In this document: one piece after another, positions 1 through 12,837 of the stretch
Position numbering within the stretch: position 1 is the stretch's first letter
How the letters are laid out: each line of letters starts with the position of its first letter
NCBI GenBank assembly: GCA_947311845.1
Contig: CAMZMU010000115.1
Span: 29,385,351 to 29,449,350 of the forward strand
DNA from: Poa pratensis
Taxonomy: Eukaryota > Streptophyta > Magnoliopsida > Poales > Poaceae
DNA length: 64,000 nt
Direction: 5' to 3'
Position numbers and translations under genes: made by a program
Notes under the pieces: generated by a model
The model's database searches: none
Seen by the model: only the letters and a program-made list of their open reading frames with translations
Told to the model about the DNA's origin: nothing

Positions 1-1550
1 CCTTTCATTCAATATGGGAAATCTTTCGTAACAAATGTAGCCAACAACCATTCGTGTGGTTTTTACACCTCGCATGTGTAAGAATCTATATAGAGAGCAT
101 TGGCACAGTGAGTTCACTTTGTGCTTTAGTGTTTCATCGCCTCCCCTTTTCTACACTAACTGCTAGTAGATACAGTGCAATAGAAGAGAAGGAAAATGGG
201 GAAGCTACCTTGAAAATAGGAGGCATCGAGAAAGGAAAGCTTGTTACGAAGTTAAAAAGGAGACCAATGTCCTGTGTCGTTCTAGCTCGATATATTTACC
301 TATTGTCTAATAATGTACTTCTTGCTTGCCCATCCAAAGATTTATGTACTATCTTGGTTAGGCTTACTACGATCTTAATGATGAAGCGGTGGCAGCTAGA
401 GGTTCGATGTCCCCCCACTTAGCAAGCCACGGCTAAAACGACAATCAGAGCATTATTGACGGTGGTTTTAGCAATCTACTCTATCGAGGGTTTAAGTGAC
501 AATATTTTGTTTTAAGCATATTTTACTTGATTTGAATTTTGAAGTAAAATTATCTTCTTACCCATAAAAATTAAAATATCGTTGCAATATCCAAAATCGA
601 TATGCACACAAACTAACTCTCACCACATAACAACATCGGGGGCCAAGGTAGCCGAAGCCGTAATTACGTCACGGGTCTCCATAGTGATCTTTTGATCTCG
701 TCCCTCAATCCTCTCATTTCCCTTGAGTCCATGGGTCTCTAGAATGATCTTTTGGTTTCGCCCATCAATCTCTCATTTCCCTTAGCCCCCTTCCTGGCTC
801 CATGCTCCCTCACCCCTTCTCCTCCACCAGTTTTATTGATTAGAGACGAGGGGAAGAGGGGCTCCGCGACGCCGCCTCCCACGGGTATACTTGTTAGGTG
901 GTTTAATCGTGATTCTAACCTTAGAAGTTGGATTTGGGGTGATTCATATTTTATAGAAACAATATGCATGTGCTGACATAAAACTCATATTATTATTAGT
1001 CAAACTCTGCCTCGATATATTGAGTGGCAGTTTACAAAGATTGAGCGAGCAACAACGTTGCTGATGTATCCTTCTCCCCATAAGACGAACTAAGCTCCTA
1101 AATTGATTGAGACTATGTAACGAAATTTTAGACATGATTTTGTTTTCTCAACACTTGATACACTTTTCCGCACGTGTGTCATTGGCGAAGCTAGCAATCT
1201 AGCGAAGCCGGGGCCCATTACAAGGTCAGTAGGTAATACTAGTAATGCTAAAACCTATGACGCATGACACTATGGCGTGGAAATGGATATATTTGGACGT
1301 TTACTATGCAAATTATGCACATCAATTTCACTTTGAAGGCTCAATCCCCCATGATCAACCTATGGAGACACCAAATCACAACCAATTGGTAATTTTTCCT
1401 GGCTCGTTGTCCAAGGCAAGTGTTTGGAGCTCAAAATCTTGCTAAGCGTGGGTGGCCACACAACCCCATACGCCCTCTCTGCAAAATTCACTATGTGATT
1501 GGTTCTCATATGATGTTGCACTAGTCCTTCACCGTCGACTTTTGGAGGTA
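1..1550. other. Spacer, nothing recognised
   Basis: I see no reading frame with a recognisable domain and no clear repeat ends. The short open frames at 54-422 and 739-976 have no family resemblance, and two of them overlap on opposite strands. Confidence 0.5.
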
Positions 1551-1599
1551 TGCGAGAGCTCAATCCAGACTGCATGTTGCGCATGTGCTTATCGCTAAT

Positions 1600-1800
1600 C
1601 AGTCTTAAGATGAGTGGTGGATTCTTATTCTCTCAGAAACCCCTCTCGAGCTGAAAGAACGGTGGTCGGTGCTGATAATTCTCACCTCCTAGGCCATATG
1701 GAAGGAATACAAATACAAGATCTTCGCTAGCTACTCCTGAGACCACCTGGACTGCCTCGAGACATGTTGGTCTCAAGACAACAAATTTTTTGATCCCCCA
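1600..1800 (+). pseudogene. Possible LINE C-terminal remnant
   Basis: A frame with two stop codons reads like the end of a plant LINE ORF2. The stretch around 1690-1740 gives AIWKEYKYKIF, resembling the IWKERN-type motif that follows the reverse transcriptase in plant LINEs. There is no poly(A) end and no target duplication that I can find. It could be chance resemblance, so the call is weak. Confidence 0.25.
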
Positions 1801-2439
1801 TAAGCTTCGCAATTACAGCGGTGACTAAGAATTAGCTACATACTATGTACGATTTCTTTCGTCTTTCGTATATACATGTTTCACTCTGAGTAATTAATAG
1901 AAAAGCAGCTTCACGTACATCAGAAAAAAGAACCACAACTGAGGTACAAAAAGTAGACTTTTAAAGATTTAGGACATGTTTGGTTGCCCTTGTGTTTGCA
2001 CACTTTCACTCTCTTCGTTCCTAACTATAAAAATATTTTGGATATGCTAATACTACACATGGACTAAAATGAATGGACAAACACACCGAAATGAGTATAG
2101 ATACATGTGAATCAGAAAAAACCAGAACATCTTATAATTAAAAACAAATTAAAAACAGAGAGAGTATGTCACAAACTCAGCAGTGGCCAAATTGGTAGGG
2201 CAAGTGACTTCGAAAATATGGCCGTGTAACATTTGGTGAGGTGCGAGTGCAAAACAAACATGGCTTGAGACGAACGAAACTTGAACGAGGTGAGAATGTG
2301 ATGAGCACTGGAGTTTTTGTCACAAGGATTGATCATGTGTCGCTCTTGCCGTGTCGAGTGCCGGCTCACCGTCGTGGCAACTCCCTTGATCGGCCTCTCG
2401 CCGGCCGCCACGTACTTTACCATCGGATTCGAACTTGCA

Positions 2440-2713
2440 TGTGGTAAGATGGTTAGGAAGGCGGTTGTACCTTCAGCCCACCAGAGTTCAAACCCCAGGT
2501 TTGATGCTGGTGTTTCTTATTTAAGGCGGAATATTCTTCAGTGGGAGGCGACGTTCCCGTCGACAGCGAGGCGCCCGTGGTGACTTCGTCAATCTCAAGA
2601 CCCAATCTGCCGGCTCAGTCTTTCGGAGGTGCTCATAGGGGTAGGATGTGCGTGTGTGCGTTCATAGGGGTGAGTGTATGCGCGTATATGTGAGCGTCTG
2701 CGTTGTGCTGTGT
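2440..2713 (+). mobile_element. tRNA-derived SINE, Au-like
   Basis: A pol III B-box-like motif (GAGTTCAAACC, 2484-2494) follows an A-box-like stretch near 2445-2462. The body from about 2535 (cgacgttcccgtcgac, then the gacttcgtcaat and ctcagtctttcggaggtgct blocks) and the tail 'ataggggtgagtgtatgcgcg' match what I remember of the Au SINE of wheat and Aegilops. The exact 5' end and target duplication were not resolved. It ends about 140 bp before the HflX start codon, so it lies in the promoter or 5' leader of that gene. Confidence 0.75.
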
Positions 2714-2852
2714 TTAGCGATCCAGCTATATCAAACTTGCTAAAACAAGCAAAAAAAAAAAAAAACTGCGCACTCTCTCGTCACCCGCGCCCGACTGGTG
2801 GACCCAGCCCCACATCCCCGGACCCCCGTCGCCGCTGCCGGCGCCACCCGCG

Positions 2853-5800
2853 ATGCTCCGCGCCGCCATGTCGCGCCTCGGCGCCCACCTGCGCCACCAG
2901 CCCTCCCCGGCCTCCCCTCCCCTCCGCGCCCTCTCGAGCGGCCGCGGCAAGCGCTCGTCCCCCACCGCGCCGCCCCCCGAACCCGAGGACGAGGGCCTCA
3001 TGCGCGGCCTCTTCGTGCTCTCCCGCGACCCCTCGCACCCGCCGCGGCTGCTGGTGGTGCAGCCGCGCCTCCGCCCCGGCGCCCTCCTCGACTCCAAGCT
3101 GGCCGAGGCGCTCAACCTCGCCAGCTCCCTCGAGGAGGCCCGCGACGGCTTCGGCCAGTCCCAGTCCGCCGCCAAGTCCGGGCCGCCGCACCTCGTCGTC
3201 CAGAACCCCGCCTCCCGCGGCCGCAACCACGCCGGTATTCAACTCACCTCTCGGTGCTTACTTCTAAGCTGAAGTGGGTGTCCCTTTTACTTTTGGGTTG
3301 CATTGACAGACGCATTGATATTTCTAATAATCGCGTTCCATTCCATGTCTGTGTGGCTTATTGTGGCCATAATCTATGTATGATAAACTGCTCTGATAGG
3401 CTAGTAAAATTCATCTTATTGGATGACATGGGAATGTGTGTCGGATGAGGGGAAGGACCTTTTATTTTACTGACTAGGAGGAGGCACATTTTGCTTGCTC
3501 GTCCACCATTGTTTTAAGCTACACTCCGGCAATATGCACAGTCCGCTCTTCACGACTCATGCCTGCATTGCTTTCACTTAGTCATTCCAGTCTTGATCAA
3601 ATAGGGATAATGCTGGTTTGAGTGACTCGTAGTTTACCCCTAATTGCTTGAAATTTGTGTATATGTAACACATTCAATGGAGCTGTTAGATATCTGTTTG
3701 ATATGGTATGAGGTCAGTGGAACTCCAGTGGTAGAGCATAAAGATTGGATGATTGAGTTTGTGGCCTTGTGGGTTCAAAGTCTTCTCATTGTAAGAGCAA
3801 GGATACACGGCGCTTCTTGAGTATTGTCATTATTTACATTAGGTTGTTGACCTGAGATCTGCTTGTGCTAGCCCCTTGAAATGTGCAATTGTTACTACAA
3901 AAAATATGCCTTCTAGCTTAACATACACAGCCAAGAGTATGTGTATGCTGGAGTTGGATTGACAAGCAAGAGGTCATAGAATTGAGTTACAAAGATTCTG
4001 GTGTGCACTTAACTTTGTCCATTATTGGTTTATAGTTTTTTTTAGAACTCGTCCTGAACCATTTTTGCTACCATTTGATTGTTTTTTGCCCACTTAGGTA
4101 TTTCTTATCCCGTGGGGCTTGTTTAGGACTAGTAGTGTTTATTTTATCTCACAGCTCATCATGCCAGATACATATTTTGGACCTGGAACTGTGGATAATA
4201 TCAAGTGCTACCTGAGGGCATTGGACGAAAAGGTGCACGTTTCTTTTGCCTCTTATACATACGCAGTGTGCTATGTATTATTTTCCCTTCTATATTTTTT
4301 ATTTACTTGCTTATGGTTGTTTCTATACATGAAAAAATATCACTGTCATGGATATGTGTTAAAACATCGTGTTCTATATCTTAAGAACCATTTATTTTTC
4401 TTCATTTCTCCCCTTCAAATCTTAAAAGAGATGACATATTTGTTCTTTCACTTACCTGGTATTTGCATTGACCCTATCAGGAAGAATTAGATGCAGTTTT
4501 TGTCAATACGCTCCTCTCTGGGGTCCAACAGAGGAACTTGGAGGTAAGTCTGCTTAGTTGAATCTTATTTGAAGTTACCAAGAAATGTGTGTTCTGACTT
4601 TATATTCTTTATCTATTCCTTTTTTATATTTTGGTTGGTAGGTTGCCTGGGCAAAGCCAGTTTTAGATCGTGTTGGGCTTATAATTGAGATATTCAATGC
4701 TCATGCTGAAACAAAGGAAGCAAAGCTACAGGTGCGTATTGGAATGCTGTTACTTCGGTCATATCATTTTAGTCAGTGTCTATACAGAGTATCTTTATTT
4801 GTATTGTATTAATGAGAAGAACTGAATGTTGATGTTTATGTAGTTATTTAACTTTGTCTTTCGCTTTGTACAGTCAGAGTTAGCAGCTCTCATGTACATG
4901 AAGACTAGGCTTGTCCGTGTCCGTGGCCCAGGTGGACGACTAGCTTTTGGTGCAAGTGGGGAAGCTGAAGTTGTCAGTGCTCGAGGGTATGCTTCCTTTT
5001 GATTACACCTTAGTGTGCAACTGTGGTTATTAATTATTTTGTAATCTAATCTTGTGAACGTTTTCTCCTGTGTGATGCTACTGTATCAAGTGGTATGCGC
5101 GTTCATCGGTTGATTTTGAGCACGTGACTTGTCAAATTTTGGTCGCTTATATTGCACTTAAGCACTTTATAGTGATCTGCATGTGAAAAGGGGCAAATTC
5201 TGAAATTCCTTCCAGGAGACTGGTCGTTTTATCACTTTGGAGATCAAATTTGCTTTCGAGTATTGAGGAGCCATTTTCCCGATAGAGACGAGAACGAAAA
5301 ATTGCACACAATGATCCAAATTCACATTGGATTTCGACAGTCCTTTTGTGCCAATAATCTAGTTCCAGGAGACTGTTAGGCACTTTTTTTCGTTTTGTAC
5401 GTGGCACTAGTAGAAAAGATGTTTTTGCCGTTAATGTGCTTGTCTGTATAGTGCCATGTGCCCTTCAGAGTGAAAAGATGGCTATGTGAGCTTATTTGCT
5501 AACATAAATAGGCCAAGCTCTAAATCTACATAACTAAAGTGTGTCAATTCTTCATGAATCATTACTCTTAAAGTATAGATAGTCTTGTATATTTTTGAAG
5601 GCATGTGGCAAAATATGAATATCATTGAATTAAATAAATGAGAGCAAATTCATTTTCCTTTCTGATTACCGTGGTGGTCCAGTTAGTGGTATGCTCTGGT
5701 TAGTGGTTCACATGGGGATATAAAGGCCATCCTTCATTTTGTAATTTTGTTTCTTGTGTGGTAATCTTAATGTATTATTAATTCTTAAACTCTGTTAATG

Positions 5801-8331
5801 GTGTGGCTTTTTTTCTGATAACGTTATTTTATCTCTCGTCATGTGTCGCTTGGCATGCAATGCTCATGTCACTGTTGTGTTCTTTAGGAGAGGAAGTGGC
5901 GGACGGGGCTTCATGAGTGGTGCTGGTGAAACAGAACTTCAACTACAACGCAGGAGGTGCCTAACAGTAGATAGACAATATCATATTTTCACTTACATTC
6001 TTGCAACAACTTCTCATTTATTTCGGCATCTCATCTAGAATCCAAGAACGCCGTCTAAGCTTGTTAGCTCAAATTGAAGACGTGCGCCGTACTAGGGAGA
6101 TACAGCGTTCAAGTCGAAAGAGGCATGGTGGCTCATTTGGTCAAGAGCTTGTAACTGTCGCAGTCGTCGGATATACAAATGCTGTATGTGGATCTACTGT
6201 AACAGTTCTTTCATTAATTTCATCTTAGATATCTATGTCGCGTGAATAAAATTATGTAACTTGTTCAAATGTAAAATATATTGTGTTTTCTGCAACCTGT
6301 GCTTATCCCCAATCTGAGTTCGTTGATGCTATTTTCATAGGGAAAATCTACTCTAGTGAGTGCACTTTCTGGAACTGAACTATACAGTGATGATAGGTAT
6401 ACTGAAATTAACTTCACCCTGTACTCAATTTACAGCAGTAGTGCAAAGGCTAATTATTTCCCTTTTCCATGCAGATTATTTGCAACAGTAGATCCTCGAT
6501 TACGCAGTGTGATTCTTCCATCAGGGTAACAAAGAAACTTTTCATTCTGTTATAATATGTTGGTAAAGTTCTGCAGTTTGCGCATATTCAGCGCATAACC
6601 TTTTATTTGCCCAAAACTCAATTCAGGAGAAAAGCACTTCTCAGTGATACTGTTGGCTTCATATCAGATTTGCCTGTACAGGTAATTTTTTTTAGTGGTT
6701 GCATTTTAAGCGGAGATTCAGTTCTGACTATATCACATAAGATTTATCATTTATATGTGCTACAGATTGTGGCAGAATAGCTAAGCAGGTAGCATGATTC
6801 AGAGAGCAACAAATGGTCCATCCAGCTGACCTTTGCTAAACCTTACATAGCCTTCTCTGTGCCGAACTAGGCTCCTAAGTGCGTAGCCATGAAGGGGGTG
6901 ATGTGCCGTGTGGGGAAGGGGGAGGTTTGATGCATTGGATTACACGCTAGTCACTTTTATGGGACGATTGATCCACAAGCAGGATTTTATTTCTTACCTA
7001 GCTGACAAGGAATCTGTCTTGATTTAACAAATTAACTAATCAGATCTATGGAAAGTAAATATTCTACCTTCACAAAGAAGCGGTAAGGATGCTAAGCCTC
7101 AGCCACCGGTTTCTTCTTGGCCTGACCGTGGCGTCTATAGCACTGGCCCCACATGACATTATCACTAACTTCTATACAGGAATCTTGTTCTGATTTATCT
7201 TAGGACCTAGCTTTCAACAACAGTTGGTTTTTATCTCCTTATTGTTTGGCATGCTCGGCATCAGTCAGTCTCTTCCCAATTAGAAGAGAAAATTGATATG
7301 GTCCTATTAACCTCTTTACTTTTCCCTGTGCAGCTAGTGGAAGCTTTTCATGCTACCCTGGAAGAAGTTGCCGAGGCAGACATGCTAGTGGTAGGTGGAG
7401 TTGGCTTGTTTTCAGTCCATTCTCGAAAGTCATAGATTGAACGTGCCTTGTGAAATGGTTTATTTGCATGCTATCAACAAGTGTTACTTGGCCATGTGCA
7501 TTTGTACTGTCAATTCTGCTTTGGTTGTATTAGTTGTAAGATACAAATTATTTGATGAAGAATAACGGAAATGGTTTGAAATTACATTTATCTTTGTATG
7601 CACTGGTGCAGCATGTGTTGGATTCCAGCGCACCTGATATTGCGGAGCATCGTTCTACTGTTCTGCAAGTACTGCAGCAGATTGGTGTTTCACAAGATAA
7701 GATCGACAATATGATTGAAGTTTGGAATAAGGTGCCTATCGAGATTTGAGTTGGTTCTAACACTTGATAGTTACATATAGTTCCCGGTAACTTTCTTTTT
7801 GTATGCATTGTGATATTTTGTTCAATGGGAGATTTTCAGATTGATCTTGTGGATAATATTGCTCTAACTGATGGGGTTGAAGACGAGACATTTCTCACTG
7901 AAGGTGAAGAGGAAGAAGACTTGTTTTCTGAAGATGATGTGCCATCGGAGCAATCGTCTTTTGATTCCTTGGATGATACACTGGATTTAGAGTCTTTATC
8001 AGAAAATAATTGTGAAAATGGCGATGATAAATTGGCATCTGAAGAGTCGTTTGCTGAGCCTATTGAGATTAAAGCAATGAACTCTGAATTAGCACCGAAA
8101 GAGCCTAATGGCCCGGAAGGTATAGGTACAAGCGGTTGCACTTTGACACAGCCAGAATCCACTTGTCACGTGAAAACTTCAGCTGTGACGAGGACAGGAT
8201 TGCAAGAGTTGCTGCAATTGATTGATATGAAACTGAACGGACAGCAAACGGTTGTGCAGAGAAGCTATGGGCCTTTTGATAGAAAATGGAGACCTTGCTC
8301 TATGGACAGCGAAAAGGCTGCAGAACAGTAG
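2853..8331 (+). CDS. HflX: HflX-type GTPase, organelle-targeted, 13 exons
   Basis: Predicted 585-aa HflX-family GTPase; bacterial relatives split or rescue stalled ribosomes, and plant copies are expected in mitochondria or chloroplasts. Exons by GT-AG reading with consistent phase: 2853-3234, 4168-4232, 4481-4543, 4642-4731, 4874-4986, 5888-5956, 6039-6183, 6341-6396, 6475-6525, 6627-6681, 7334-7390, 7612-7731, 7840-8331. The N-terminus (MLRAAMSRLGAHLRH) is Arg/Ala-rich without acids, like a transit peptide. DTYFGPG (residues 128-134) and the glycine-rich GRGSGGRGFMSGAGETELQL loop are HflX signatures. The G domain has G1 GYTNAGKST (305-313), LFATVDP, G3 DTVGF (352-356), G4 NKID (421-424, split by intron 12) and G5 TSA (535-537). 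About 110 mostly acidic residues lie between G4 and G5, far more than in bacteria. The TAG stop is followed at once by gtatgt, so the 3' UTR probably has an intron. Confidence 0.93.
3715..3850 (+). repeat. tRNA-like repeat in HflX intron 1
   Basis: Intron 1 holds an A-box-like AGTGGTAGAGCA (about 3726) and a B-box-like GGGTTCAAAGTC (about 3771) spaced as in a tRNA-derived SINE. The downstream body resembles no family I know, and no target duplication was seen. Confidence 0.35.
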
Positions 8332-9660
8332 GTATGTCGCGTCTTCTTTTCCCGATGTATTACTGATGTAGTTACATGTGATTTTCAAGTTTGGGTACTA
8401 TAGATATGCACATATGGAATGCTTTTCGATGTGCAGCTGTACAAGATGTATTACTCATGCAGCAGAGACCTGTTTTGGATAAATAGAATAGTGTCATTTT
8501 GTATGTTTTGCTGTATAATCTGCAGTAGTTTTTTTAAAAAAAATATACACTGTCATCAATATCCATGAGTAGGTGCTTTCATCTCCTTGTAAGACATTGA
8601 CAACATGAGTGGCCTGGTTACTTTTAGGTGCCGAATCAACACGAAATTAGCAAAGGAACTTCCCACTTTACTCTACCTATCAATACAATACCAGACTCAA
8701 ATTTATTCTCTAATAAGAGTAACCACAAATGAGAAATACAACACATGAAAAACAAAAGGACGCGTTAATATGCACATCAAACTTTGCCGTGTTGGTTCTT
8801 GTAGCACACTTTGAGTTTCAAGTTTGATTTTACAAGTTAGTGTGACAATCTGTAGACTATACATCAATATATTTTTTGAAAATAAAATAGCAACCGTTAT
8901 CATCTTGTGCCCTGACTATATCCGGACTGCACGGATTACCACAAGGGTGAGTTGATATGTCGTCTGCTATAAACTCATACTAGTATATATTAAGTACAAA
9001 CATAGGCTCAGTAGTCTACATCTTGTTCATTTCCAAAGCTGTGTAGTCATGTCAGTTGTATTTTTAACTCTTGTAGGGTGTGCTGAAGCCTGGCGCAGTG
9101 AAATGTCCTTGTGCTTTCGGACTGTAGAACTGAAGGGATTGAAGTACACTTGACTGTCCGTGTCACGGGAAGAACCGAAGAAGTCAATGCGACCACACCA
9201 GTACAGTGTACTTTGACAGATGACTGCAGTCTTATCGTTCATGGCCCAACAAGCAACCTAGGGTATCCTGTAAGATCTTGGCTATGGATGCAGTCTATGG
9301 TCTGTATGCACAGCAGACTAGGAAGGCCGTTGAAAATGGGGAAGCTCTGGTCATGTAACATCACTGCCTGCTGCTGCTCGACAATTAGCACATTATTTTT
9401 GCTGCTCTAAAAGATAAATTAGTGAGAAGTGTATCAAGAGTCTCACGCATTGGGATCCTGCTTTACCTTCAGCATTGACACACAACAAGGGTACAATGTT
9501 TCATATTGTATACGAAATGGTTCAAGCATATGTTATTACTTTCGGTTATGTAACGACAACATGAATTGTATACGAGCGTTATTTGAAAACTTGCAAGTAA
9601 TAATTTTTTTTAGCAAAGCAATACTTTTGATGATATATTGTTGAAGTGCTAACTGAGCCA
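8332..9660 (+). other. 3' UTR of HflX with probable intron
   Basis: A gtatgt donor starts directly after the stop codon and a pyrimidine-rich ..cttgtag acceptor lies near 9077. If spliced, the last exon is non-coding and runs to about 9.4-9.65 kb. Short open frames here (9111-9410, 9429-9644) show no domain. The junction would sit at the stop codon, too close to trigger nonsense-mediated decay by the usual 50-55 nt rule. Confidence 0.5.
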
Positions 9661-9775
9661 ACAAGATTTACAAGCATCTAATTTAATGATCGGTATTACT
9701 GCAGTGCTAACTGACAAATTTACAAGGAAATCAATTGATGATAGGTATTACTGCAGCGCTAACTGAAACAAAAAT
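9640..9775. repeat. Degenerate short direct repeats
   Basis: Two similar units of about 55-60 bp each contain 'ggtattactgcag' followed by 'gctaactga' (9692-9710 and 9742-9765), and a third partial 'gtgctaactga' lies at about 9646. The array sits between the two convergent genes HflX (+) and F-box (-). Confidence 0.55.
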
Positions 9776-9917
9776 ATATCACATTTTTGCAGTTCACTAT
9801 TTCAAGCATATCTAAAAGCACACAAATCCAACGGCACTAGGAGTACATTGCACTTCAATCTCACTGACACAACCAAAACACTCTACAGTAATCAGCGCGC
9901 AGCGCCACACACTAAGC

Positions 9918-11176
9918 TTAATTGCTTATCAGCGGAACCTTCACATAATCCTTGATCGCCGGCGGCCAGGCCACCATCTCGTACGGGAACACATCGCCAA
10001 GGGGCCGCGACTCATCGTCGTTGCGCCATAGCCTCTCCATCCTCATCGTCTTATGGTCCAGCGAGACCACCCAGTCAGCCATGACGAAGAACAACGTCCC
10101 AGTTCCCTCGCAGAACCCACCGAAGCTCACAAGCTTGCACCCGTGCATCTGGTCACCGATCCTCGCCGAGAGCTTCATGCCATGGAGGTCACCGACCGTG
10201 GCCGGGTCCATCAGCGGCCGCAGCGCTACCGGCTCCTGCGGCGCCCATTTCCCCGGCGCTTCAAGCACCCACTTCACCAGAAGCAGCGGCTCCCTGATCG
10301 CGAAGAAGCAGAGGAGGCCGTCCTCCGTCTTGCCGATCCAATTGTTGCCCGTGTACAGGAGCATCCCGGCGTCGGGCAACGGCAGCGCGGTGAGCGTCAT
10401 CCTGGCCGTGTTGACGGCCATGACGTACTTGTCCTCGCACTCAAGCCGGTACACGACGTCCCCGGCCACGACGGACGGGCCCTGGTGGGGCACCAAGGGC
10501 CGCTTCAGCGCGCCGGTGGCGGCCTCCCAGGCGGAGGAGGCGGAAGAGTATATCAGGACGTAGAAGTTGGGGGAGGTTTCGCCGAAGAGCACGACGGCGA
10601 CGCGGAACTCGGCTCCTTCCCCTGGGATGACGGTGTAGCAGGACACCTTGTGCCCGACGATGGGGAGCGGCGGCAGGCGCGCGAAGGTTTTCTCCAACGG
10701 GTTGCAGACGAGGAGCTTGAGGTTCGTCATGGACCTGGCGCCGAGCTCGCGGAGGAGGAGGCGGTGGTCGCGGCAGTCGGCGAGGATGACGCCGCAGGTG
10801 GGGGATACCGGGAGGAAGCGGAGGTCGAGGGCGACGCCGGCCGCGGTGGGGACGAACGGGGGGAGCGGGGACGGGCCGTAGTTGCGGAAGAAGCCAAAGT
10901 GGCGAGGCGGGCGGGGAGGGAAGCGCCCGCGCGGGAGGCGACGCGCCGCCAGCGGCGGGATACGGCCGCGCAGCGGAAGACGCCAGTCGGGGGCGGCAGC
11001 CGCTTGAAGACCTCGAGAAGCATGTCGTCGGGCAGCGCGAACGCCATGTCGGCGGCCTCGCAGCCGACGCGGGGGGCATCAACCTCCTCCACCCGCGGGC
11101 GCGTGCGGCGGGACGAGTCGAAGCGTCCCGGCGGGGAGCGCGAGCGCGCGCGGCGTACGAGGACCGCGGATGGCAT
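9918..11176 (-). pseudogene. F-box protein gene with one frameshift
   Basis: Single-exon F-box gene; such proteins give substrate choice to SCF ubiquitin ligases. The F-box lies right after the internal start MAFALPDD (ATG at 11047) and reads LPDDMLLEVFKRLPPP...VSRRWRRVAS, a clear F-box. An upstream in-frame ATG at 11176 adds 43 residues. After the F-box the frame breaks: the downstream half (frame of 9918-10730) begins with RHFGFFRNYGPSPLPPF, typical of grass F-box proteins, and runs to a TAA at 9918-9920. The two frames are joined by a one-base loss near 10905-10930. The downstream 270 codons are otherwise open, so the lesion is recent, or is a base-calling error in a GC-rich stretch. The C-terminal part resembles the long beta-propeller-like region of grass F-box proteins; I could not name the exact subfamily. 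Confidence 0.82.
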
Positions 11177-11179
11177 GGC

Positions 11180-11933
11180 TGGGACGAAGGCGGTCGTAGA
11201 TTGGCGATTTGGGAGCGGAGGGCGACGGCGGTGCAAGATTGCGGTTGGTGGAATGGCAATGGCGCGGTGGGAGATGGGGATTTTGAAGGGGACGAGGAGG
11301 CGGCAGCGTGATTTTGGGGGCGTCGTTTGAGTTTTCCGGCGGGGAGTGAGGGGCGCCTCGCCTTTTCGGCTGGCTTTCCCCCGCCTGCGCTGCGCTGCGG
11401 GCGGCGCGGTCGCGTCTTTTGCCCAAATTTTGGCAACTTGCCGCCCGCTCGGCAATTTTGGCAACTGCAACTGGCTGGGCGTGAGCCGCTTCGAATCGGC
11501 GCTTGTTTCGCTGGAGGACGCGGTTTCCGTCCGGGTTTGGGGGCGCGAGACGTGAAGCGAAATGTTGGGGGAATCAGCGGGAAGTCCATTTCCGTTCCGT
11601 ATTTCGCGTCGCGCAGGCGGGAGTTTGAAATTTTGCGGTTTCGCTGAACGAGCGAACATGGCAAAGGTGGGGGCAGCGTGGCCGTGGTACCTGGTCCCCG
11701 GTCGAACATGCCAAGGATCTGGAATTTGTTTTTTATATAAATAAAAAATAAATAAATAAATGTTTTACATCGCGGGAGAGAGAAATATGGGCTCGAGGCC
11801 AGCACGCATTCCACTCCCTGCTCCCGAGGAGACGCCATTTTTTCCATGGATAGTAGTAGCTCGCAGTGCCAAGGTCTAGACGGTACGGCCGATCAAGCTC
11901 TTGCAATGACAGTAAACGTGATTTTTTTCCCAT
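11180..11933 (-). other. Upstream region of F-box gene
   Basis: GC-rich up to about 11,660, then an AT stretch 'tttttatataaataaaaaat' near 11,730-11,760 that could serve as a minus-strand core promoter. Long open frames here on both strands are products of GC richness. Confidence 0.35.
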
Positions 11934-12837
11934 AATTTTATTTTCTTAAGACTTCGCCTACGCCTATACTGAACATACCCTCATGTGCCGACTGTCGAAA
12001 AGAGACATGTTGGAAGCGTGATACGTAAGACTATCCGATAAGCGCTTTTGCAACCCGAAATCGACACCATCAAAACTTGTCAAAACTATGGACTAAGTTG
12101 GGTCGATTCGCTTAGTTCCGAAACTCCGTTGTCGATCAAGGAGTAAATTTTGATAAACAGAAGCATGGACAAAACTTGAGGGTAAAAGGTAGATGTATTG
12201 ATAGACTCGATTGATGTGTGTTTAGCTTTACAATCAGCTACCACCATTACATTATATAGTACAGTTGGTCATGTTGCGCAAGCCACGGTTTCAGTCATTA
12301 CATGTTGGAAACGAGTATAATGCCTATTCTAAACTAGGCAGGTCTCAGTCTTCTTACTGGAACTAGACTCCAATTATCATAGTCGCCTGCGGATCTGAGG
12401 CAACTTCCCTTTCGTGTTGGATTAGGCGCCATCAAGCTTTCAACCTAGACTCAAGGATACGGTACTAGCGACGTGTCTGGTTATATCAGATGACGAAAGA
12501 CGGCTAGTTCGTGAACATGCCATCTCGTACGCCACGACCAGGAGTGCTTTGATTATAGAGGCACATGCAATTCTTGATGTCGCTTGGCTGGCGACGAAGC
12601 ACCAACATCAACATGTGGATGTTGACAGTTGAGACGGGTGCTTAGAAATTTTTGAATCTGATGGATGACCCTGGTGGCGGCAATTCTTATTTTCATGTAT
12701 ATGCGAGTAGGTTTTTTAACTAGCATGAAAGTTTGTTGGGCGTCTTGCTGATGAAATTGTCCATCTTTGTGCTACAAAATCTAGAAGCTAGACGACGTTT
12801 GGATGGATTAACTATACTCCACTATTCCAAGTAGACA
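11934..12837. other. Spacer with possible RNase H-like debris
   Basis: At about 12,565-12,670 (+) one frame reads EAHAILDVAWLATKHQHQH, then VDVDS, a stop, and GCLEIFESD. This loosely resembles the RVT_3 RNase H region of plant LINEs, but no motif is complete. Nothing else is recognisable. Confidence 0.25.

Noticed and set aside
2674..3448. Alternative frames over HflX exon 1
   Set aside because: They lack homology and do not connect to the downstream exons; the 2853 frame does.
5404..5430. CACTAGTAGAAAA in HflX intron 5 as a CACTA terminus
   Set aside because: No inverted partner and no 3-bp target duplication found within the intron.
10053..11330. A 425-codon open frame on the plus strand
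   Set aside because: Antisense shadow of the GC-rich F-box gene; the minus strand carries the real F-box signature.
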